A DNA stretch of 64,000 nt, from the NCBI GenBank assembly GCA_013350335.1, contig CM023532.1, positions 34,783,708-34,847,707 on the forward strand. The letters are read 5' to 3'. The notes beneath the pieces are model-generated. The model was given only the letters and a program-made list of their open reading frames with translations. It was not told the origin of the DNA and searched no databases. The stretch comes from Chimonanthus salicifolius (taxonomy: Eukaryota; Streptophyta; Magnoliopsida; Laurales; Calycanthaceae). The position numbers and the translations under genes are program-made. Shown here in pieces: positions 58,218-64,000 of the stretch (position 1 is the stretch's first letter; every line of letters starts with the position of its first letter).

Positions 58218-59815
58218 TGCATTAAATGGAATGGGTAGGGTTGGTGGTCAGCAATGAAAGGGTTGAATGGGTTCTGCACGTGACTGTGAGTAGATAAGGT
58301 GGGCAGAGGTCGTGTGGGTATTGAGCGAGTGGACGTTGATGTCCAATTGGAAGAAAGGGGTGTTTGGGATGGAGCAGCGTTGGTTTCAATAGGGAAAAGA
58401 GGAAGAAAGAAGGAAGGTGTGGATGAAGGAGATAAGAAGGACGAATCTGGTAATGGATCTGATGGTGAGCGGCTGAAGATGGGCTGGAGGGAACCAGAAC
58501 CACGTCTGAGCGTCGGAAAAACCAACCTGAGCAGCGCAACGGGGCAATGTGACGGCGATATTAACGACAACGGTTAATAACGAGATATTTTTAAATTCTC
58601 CGAATTTTATCTGGAGTTTAACGGAAAAATCTCGCAGAAAATATAAATATTTAAAAAAATATATATAATAAACAATTCAAAAACAAAAATGATATAATCA
58701 TCAAATTAAAAAAAATGTAATGCGTTAATATTCATTGTAGTTTACAATCAATATCTGATTCAATTATTTTCACCATAGAAACACCAAATGTGTGAGTTTC
58801 AAAGAACACTCTCATTCCTTTCATATATAAAAAAAAAATCCTCACAAAAAATGAGCCACCTAATTAGCAGCTCATATTCTATTCATTGTACATGTGATTT
58901 AAATCATAAAATGATCTAACCCATTAGATAACATACAAAGGTGCAAATTTGTTTTGTCAATCATAAACAATTGAAAACCCAGCTCAATCCTCCGAATCGC
59001 AACCCTATTTGAATGGTATATTTGAGAAGTCTCTAATTTTTTTTTTTTGTTATATAACTTATTTTAATATAGTTTGTAAGTATGATAAAAAAAAATATAC
59101 TATATAAGATTAGCATTTCATGTGATATCATATATTTTCAACACACTTTATAGTACTCCAATATAAATGAGACAACTATTTTGGAATAATTCCAATATCT
59201 ACAAGACAACTAATTTGGGACAGAGAGAATATTATTTTATATTATAACTATTGACCAAGGAAAATTGAATGAATAATTGTTGAAAATAATTGTTTACCAT
59301 TCATTTAACTTTTAATATATCTAATTCTTTTATTCAATGTATTTAGAAACTTAATTTGATTAGCAAACATAAATTAAATACTTACACAAGTCACGAAATA
59401 TCAGTTATGTCATGGTGGTCTTTCACAAATAAACATATTATATTTTGCTATCATATGGCTGCTGCCAAAAACCTTTGAAACTTTAAACCTAGAAAAATGA
59501 AACATGGGTGGTTCAACTTTCTCTTAAATTTCTCCTCATTTCTCACCGTGCTTTGCAAAACCTTAAGAGTAGAAATTATCGATAATATTGCATTTTTAAC
59601 ACGATATTACCATTTCTCACGTTAAAAACGCAATATTATCGGTAAATTACCGTTAAAAATGGCAGCGCCGTTAATATCACGTTTTTAACGCGAAAACATT
59701 ATTTTACCGATATTTTTGTGGTAAAATCGAAAATATCGGCGGTATTTGTTACAGTGGCAACGGCCAGCAAGCGGTCCCAACGTCTGTTGGCTTGGGAAAA
59801 GCTCGACCCCCTGCT
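58218..59815. other. 1.6-kb segment present only beside gene 4
   Basis: The three other units join the left and right flanks of this segment directly, at TGCA. It contains a GC-richer part (58230-58570) with overlapping frames on both strands: 58214-58570 minus, 118 codons, Ser/Pro-rich, and 58299-58577 plus, 92 codons, charged. I recognise neither. The middle is AT-rich with nothing visible; the right end has hairpins (59581-59640). Confidence 0.6.
59581..59640. repeat. 20-bp inverted repeat (hairpin) with related arms nearby
   Basis: GATAATATTGCATTTTTAAC (59581-59600) and GTTAAAAACGCAATATTATC (59621-59640) are reverse complements but for one position, around a 20-nt loop. A related arm (TAATATCACGTTTTTAACG) follows near 59664-59682. 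It may be a MITE relic. Confidence 0.65.
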
Positions 59816-59819
59816 TGCA

Positions 59820-60469
59820 GAGAGGGGTAGAGGACAAAACTCCGGGGTGCCGACGAACGCCGTCTACGGCAAGAGAACTACAGAAGAAGCAAAGAGAAGG
59901 AAGGGAAAGAAGAACTTGGAATCCACCGAGAGAGGTAATTGGGATAACCCAAACCAGTTTCAATTAATTAATGCATGGTTCAATTTACGATACCCAAAAG
60001 GGTGGTTTCTATAGAATAAGCCTAAAACTAAAAATAAAAATAACACTAAAAACAAAAATGGAATAAAAAGGAAAATTAAAACAAACATAACAAAACAAAT
60101 AGGAAATTAAAAATAGTAATTGTTTATTGGAATCTTATTTTGTATGGATGTGAGAATTTATCATATGACACATTATTTTATAATTTTTATGGAATTGTAG
60201 GTATTTTTATTTTATTTCTTTTGTGATTTTTTTTAATTAGTTAAATGCCTAAATGGTATAGTGTCTAAATGGGTTTGAGTTTAAATCAAGTAAATGAGCC
60301 CACTCATTCTATAAATTGGATAAATGAATTTGTGATATAATTTGATTTGTCGACAGAAGACAGAAACATAATTAAAATCTACATTCTTTTCGTAATTATC
60401 AATTTTGAAATCTACCAAACTTGGCAAACACAACCTAAACACACTCCTCTACAGAATACAAATCTAACC
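59820..60469. other. 3' flank of HSP70 gene 4
   Basis: A GC-richer block (59820-59945) with short overlapping frames, shared with genes 2 and 3, then AT-rich DNA to the stop. It probably includes the 3' UTR. No separate gene is supported. Confidence 0.5.
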
Positions 60470-62277
60470 TTATTCTAAATGAAAGAAATTCTCCACCGCC
60501 TCCTGCAACCCAGGGATATGTATACCAGTTATGGCGAGAAGAAGGCCGACAATAGTTACAGTAGCTTTAACCACTTTCTTACCAGAGATTCTTCTTGAAG
60601 AGTTGACACTATCTAATGGTGCTGATCTTATCCTCGAAGAGTTGACACTATCTAATGCTGCTTTTAATAGAGCAAGTTGACCGGAGAACTCGACGTCGTA
60701 AAATTCGCAGTCTATAACCCGTTTGCTCTCTAACCAGTCTATGGTCTGTTGGATTGCCTCGTTCATTTTCTTTATATCCTCTATCGCCATCTTGGATGTA
60801 ATCTTATCGTCCTTTATTACAATTTTCAAGTTGTAGAGTAAACTCTCCAATTCATTCTTGGCTTCAGCGTTTCTCCTGTATTTTTCGTCCTCCTTTTTGT
60901 ATCTTTCTGCATCCTGGATTATTTGATCGATCTCCTTTACGCTAAACCTACCAACACAATCTTTGAGCGTGATCTCATTCTCTTTGGTTTCCGACTTGGC
61001 CCTGACGGTCAAGATGCCATCTTCGTCGACGCTGAAGAAGGCCATGATCGAACCTTGGCCCCTCGGAGCTGGAGGGATGCCGGTGATTGTCATCTCACCC
61101 AAGAAGATGTTGTCCATACTTCTCGCTCTCTCTCCCTCGAGTATTTTGAGCTTTATGCTAATCTGGTCGTCGTCTGCGGTAGCTATTTTTGTTTCCATCA
61201 TGCACGGAATGGGCGTGTTCCGGGGTATCACAACGAACATGGTTCCACCTCTGACTTCCAACCCTAGTGAGAGAGGAGTGATGTCCATGAGTACCAGGTC
61301 CTTGAGGTTTCTAACTCCCACACTGCTCAAGTTGGCGGCCAGGACGGCAGCACCATAAGCGACAGCCTCATCGGGATTGATGCTTTTGCAGAGTTTCTTC
61401 CCATGGAAACAATCCTGCAACAGCTGTTGGATCTTGGGAATCCTGGTTGATCCTCCGACCAGCACGACGTCGTCAATATCGTTCTTATTAATGCTCGCAT
61501 GCTTCAAACAGTCTTCAACGTGCTCAATGCACTTGGCGAAGAGGTCTCTGTTACTCTCTTCAAATCTGGCACGAGATAAAAGGGAATCGAAGTCAGTTCC
61601 ATCATACAAGGCGTCGATCTCAACAATTGTTTGGGCTGTGGAGGACAACATTCTTTTGCTCTTCTCGCACCACGTCCTCAACCTTCTTATCGCCCTTTGG
61701 CTTTCTCTTATGTCTTTGTTGTGCCTTTTCTGGAATTCTAGAATGAAATGTTCCACCAATCGACTATCAAAGTCGTCTCCTCCAAGATGGGTATCTCCTC
61801 CATAAGACTTCATCTCAAAGTTACCCTTTTCAATGGTGAGGATGGTGACATCGAACGTGCCACCGCCGAGATCAAACACCAAAACATTCTTCTTGCTCTT
61901 GCTCCCTATATTGTTGTCTAGGCCATAAGCAAGGGCGGCGGCAGCTGGTTCGGTAATGATCCGGACGACGTTGAGGCCAGCCATAGTGGCAGCAACCTTG
62001 GTGGCCTGGCGCTGAGCGGAGTTGAAGTAGGAAGGAACGGTGATGACTGCGTTTTTAACCTCAGAGCCAAGAAATGACTGAGCAATCTCACGCATCTTGC
62101 CAAGTATCATCGACGATATCTGCTCTGGAGAAAATTGTTTTTCCTTTCCCTCGCATTGGATGCCAATCATGGGCTTGCCAGCAGCGTCGGCAACCACCTT
62201 GCATTGCCAGAGCTTGTTGTTGATATCTTCCTGTACACATGTTTCGCTAAAAGCTCTACCCATCAAACGTTTTACAC
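60470..62277 (-). CDS. HSP70: HSP70 gene 4, exon 2 (most intact gene)
   Basis: With exon 1 at 62851-63064 it forms a 673-residue HSP70 across a 573-bp intron without copia. Signatures 2 (VFDLGGGTFDVTIL) and 3 (VVLVGGSTRIPKIQ), linker DLVLMDITPLSLG, substrate-binding domain and lid (EAKNELESLLYNLKIVIKDD) are in order. The catalytic lysine region VKRLMGR is kept. The usual NEPTAAA is TEPAAAA here, and FNDSQRQATKDAG is FNSAQRQATKVAA. The tail lacks EEVD and ends with a hydrophobic segment (VTIVGLLLAITG) then IHIPGLQEAVENFFHLE, suggesting a tail anchor. Its protein differs more from genes 1-3 than they do from each other. Confidence 0.92.
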
Positions 62278-62850
62278 CTGATAAACAAATCATGGAATTC
62301 CTTATTGAACATGGTTTCATCGAAAATAAAAAATAATCCTCTGTAGACTTGCAAGTGTCGACCAAAAGAATTTCAGCGGTTGAATGAGTTTAGGCTGTCT
62401 TTCATTTTGAAAATTGCATTGGATATGATAAGGGAAACTTTAGAAACAATTTTTCAAGTTTGTCCTAATATAATTCCTAATTTGGGCTTTTCCCTCTTTT
62501 GGGTTTTTCCCTCCTTTGAATGAATCTTACCCACCATTCAAAAAAAAAAAAAAAATCCTAATTTGGGGATTTTTGTTGGAAAAAAAAATGAATAAAATGA
62601 TATTGAGTTTCTATGGAATTAAATGAAGATGTCTTAACGTGGTTCATAGAGTTTTTAGAGTGTTTGCATGATTTTCTTAATTTTTTTGACATTTTTATGA
62701 AATTAAAGAAGTTTATAAGAAAAATTTATGAATTGTAATAGAAATATAAATGATTATATGTGACATAATAGAACATAAATATCTTTTTATGTGTTTGCTA
62801 ATAATGGTAACTGTTGATATCAGATTGGAAAATAGTTAATGAGAACTCAC
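62278..62850 (-). other. HSP70 gene 4 intron
   Basis: A 573-bp GT-AG intron (donor GTGAGT at 62850, acceptor TTTATCAG at 62278) in phase 1. It is homologous at both ends to the introns of the other copies but lacks the copia and the 178-bp duplication. It carries the small tailed insertion at 62487-62555. Confidence 0.85.
62487..62555 (+). mobile_element. 69-bp LINE-type tailed insertion with 12-bp target duplication
   Basis: TCCTAATTTGGG stands at 62475-62486 and again at 62556-62567. Between them are 69 bp ending TGAATGAATCTTACCCACCA, TTC and an A-run. The introns of genes 1 and 2 have one TCCCTAATTTGG site and no insert. Poly(A) plus a long target duplication is the mark of L1-type retroposition; the sequence resembles the LINE tails elsewhere in the window. 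Confidence 0.8.
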
Positions 62851-63064
62851 TGAAGATGGTGTTGGTTGGATTCTTAGCCGCCTTATTCACCGCAGCTTCG
62901 CCAATGAGTTGTTCCTCCCCAGCGAAGGCAACACACGAAGGTGTAGTGCGGTTTCCAAGATCATTTGGTATGATTTCGATCCCATCGTTCTTCCAAACTG
63001 CAACACATGAATTAGTAGTACCCAGATCGATCCCAATCGTCAAACCACCCACTTTACCTGCCAT
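62851..63064 (-). CDS. HSP70: HSP70 gene 4, exon 1
   Basis: It encodes [20 protein letters not shown] to NPTNTIF, 71 codons plus one base, and splices to exon 2 at 62277 to give IFSVKRLMGR. HSP70 signature 1 reads IDLGTTNSC (GTTYSC in the other copies). Upstream an in-frame TAG rules out the longer MNS start. The TATA box is at 63191-63197. No exon 1' copy is seen to the right within the window. Confidence 0.92.
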
Positions 63065-63190
63065 GGAATTCTAGCAGAACTAGGATATGAAATTCCCAAG
63101 GAAATAAAAAAGAGCAGATGAGAAGAAGAAAGATAGGAAGCTCACAGCAACCACAGATTCTTGCAGAAAATTGAACGCAAGATTCCAATG

Positions 63191-63197
63191 TTTTATA
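63191..63197 (-). promoter_or_regulatory. TATA box of HSP70 gene 4
   Basis: TATAAAA on the minus strand, 127 bp upstream of ATG 63064. No canonical heat-shock element is seen close by. Confidence 0.65.
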
Positions 63198-63829
63198 GAC
63201 AAAACGTGCTTGCTTCAGACGACATTGAAGACCATTGAAAAGTCTTGAGTCTACTATGAAGACCATAGAATTATTTACTGTTTATTGAGGAGAGAGACTT
63301 CAAGTAGGCACATTTACATAGGACTCTAACTTTAATTAAATATTTATATTGTTGGCTGTAATTTTTTGGATACAGAATAATAAAGTCTCCATCTTCTCCG
63401 TAAATTTTCACGTAAAACATTGTCATTTATTATTGAAAATGATATATGACATGAATCCATTCCATTGTCAAAATCTTGGGCTGATCAAGTTAGGAAATAT
63501 AAGCATGTCTATGACATTAGGGCAGCCGGTATCCTATGCCCAAATGCGGCTGGTTGTGCCATATAATTTATCTAGTCATATAATTAAATAATATTTCTTT
63601 TGATAATATGGCTGGGTATAATTTTTAATCAGCCTCGCCACACAGTATAGTGTTAACTAGAATGTCTATTTTTTAATATTTTATTATTATTTTTTAACAA
63701 ATTTAAAAGAAAATAAATATAAAGACATTACATACATATTTTCTCACAAGTAATTAAATAAATTAAAAAATATACATATTTTCTCATAAGAAATTAAATA
63801 AATTAAAAAGACATACATATTTGTGAGCA
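63198..63829. other. upstream region of HSP70 gene 4
   Basis: AT-rich DNA with no supported gene; the 80-codon frame at 63349-63591 resembles nothing known. Two near-identical AT-rich units (ACATATTTTCTCACAAGTAATTAAATAAATTAAAAA) stand near 63733 and 63773. Confidence 0.5.
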
Positions 63830-63960
63830 AAGAGAAAAGAAGAGAGAAAGCCCACAGCTCGGGAAAGCAAAGGAGTCTCCAAAGGAGCTCCGAGAAAGCC
63901 TATAAATCAACAAAGACTCTCATACTAAAAATAGACAGAAGGGGAGTGCTCAATCTATTA
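63830..63960 (-). mobile_element. diverged LINE fragment at the window end
   Basis: TCTCCAAAGGAGCTCC to CAACAAAGACTCTCATA resembles the inner part of the LINE fragments at 12160-12210 (TCTCCAAAGGAACACT to CAGTAAAGACTCCCGTA). It has no A-tail here. Confidence 0.4.
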
Positions 63961-64000
63961 GACCTGTCTTTAAGATTCAAGGAGTCATTATTCTTTGTAA

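Noticed and set aside
58214..58577. Protein-coding gene in the segment unique to gene 4
   Set aside because: Two frames overlap on opposite strands with biased composition (Ser/Pro-rich on one, charged on the other). Neither resembles a known domain, so I describe the region only.

Overview
This window looks like nuclear DNA of a flowering plant, probably a eudicot. It is AT-rich, its genes have introns, and it holds Ty1/copia and Ty3/gypsy-type LTR sequence, LINE tails and a hAT-like element. The species cannot be named from sequence alone. I see no bacterial, organellar or tRNA/rRNA genes and no CRISPR.

The core is a tandem array of HSP70-family chaperone genes, all on the minus strand. 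Each gene has a short first exon (71 codons plus one base) and a long second exon (about 600 codons). They are joined at the usual plant HSP70 intron position (phase 1, just before KRLMGR). Reading left to right: a first exon whose second exon lies outside the window (8150-8363); an orphan second exon, gene 1 (13339-15083); gene 2 (exon 2 at 21024-22861, exon 1 at 33869-34082); gene 3 (39684-41482 and 53051-53264); and gene 4 (60470-62277 and 62851-63064), which has a compact 573-bp intron and is the one ordinary-looking gene.

In all copies except gene 4 the HSP70 intron is split by the same plus-strand copia element, flanked by the 5-bp target duplication TCAAC. A 3488-bp insertion, probably a giant solo LTR flanked by ATCAT, sits at one place inside that copia. 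Both insertions are shared, so they happened before the 19-21 kb unit was duplicated. Later deletions, duplications and filler repairs made each copy distinct. Copia copy 1 (1-7517) lost RNase H and its 3' LTR. Copy 2 (15784-19753) is a short chimera. Copy 3 (23556-33236) and copy 4 (42171-52416) span both LTRs. All are dead: gag-pol is full of stops, mostly of the C-to-T or G-to-A kind.

Upstream of each copia-bearing exon 1 lies a second, diverged first exon (exon 1') with its own start, splice donor and TATA box. Further upstream are a palindromic G-box, a 1-kb hAT-like element and a LINE tail, and then the 3' flank of the next HSP70 copy. Gene 4 keeps 1.6 kb of 3'-flanking DNA missing from the other copies, and a tiny LINE-type insertion in its intron.

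The encoded HSP70s are unusual. They keep the ATPase signatures but lack the cytosolic EEVD tail and end in a hydrophobic segment that could be a tail anchor. One block of the substrate-binding domain differs between paralogs while its flanks are nearly identical. These features, the duplicated first exon and the 3' LTR promoters facing HSP70 exon 1 are the main things to follow up.
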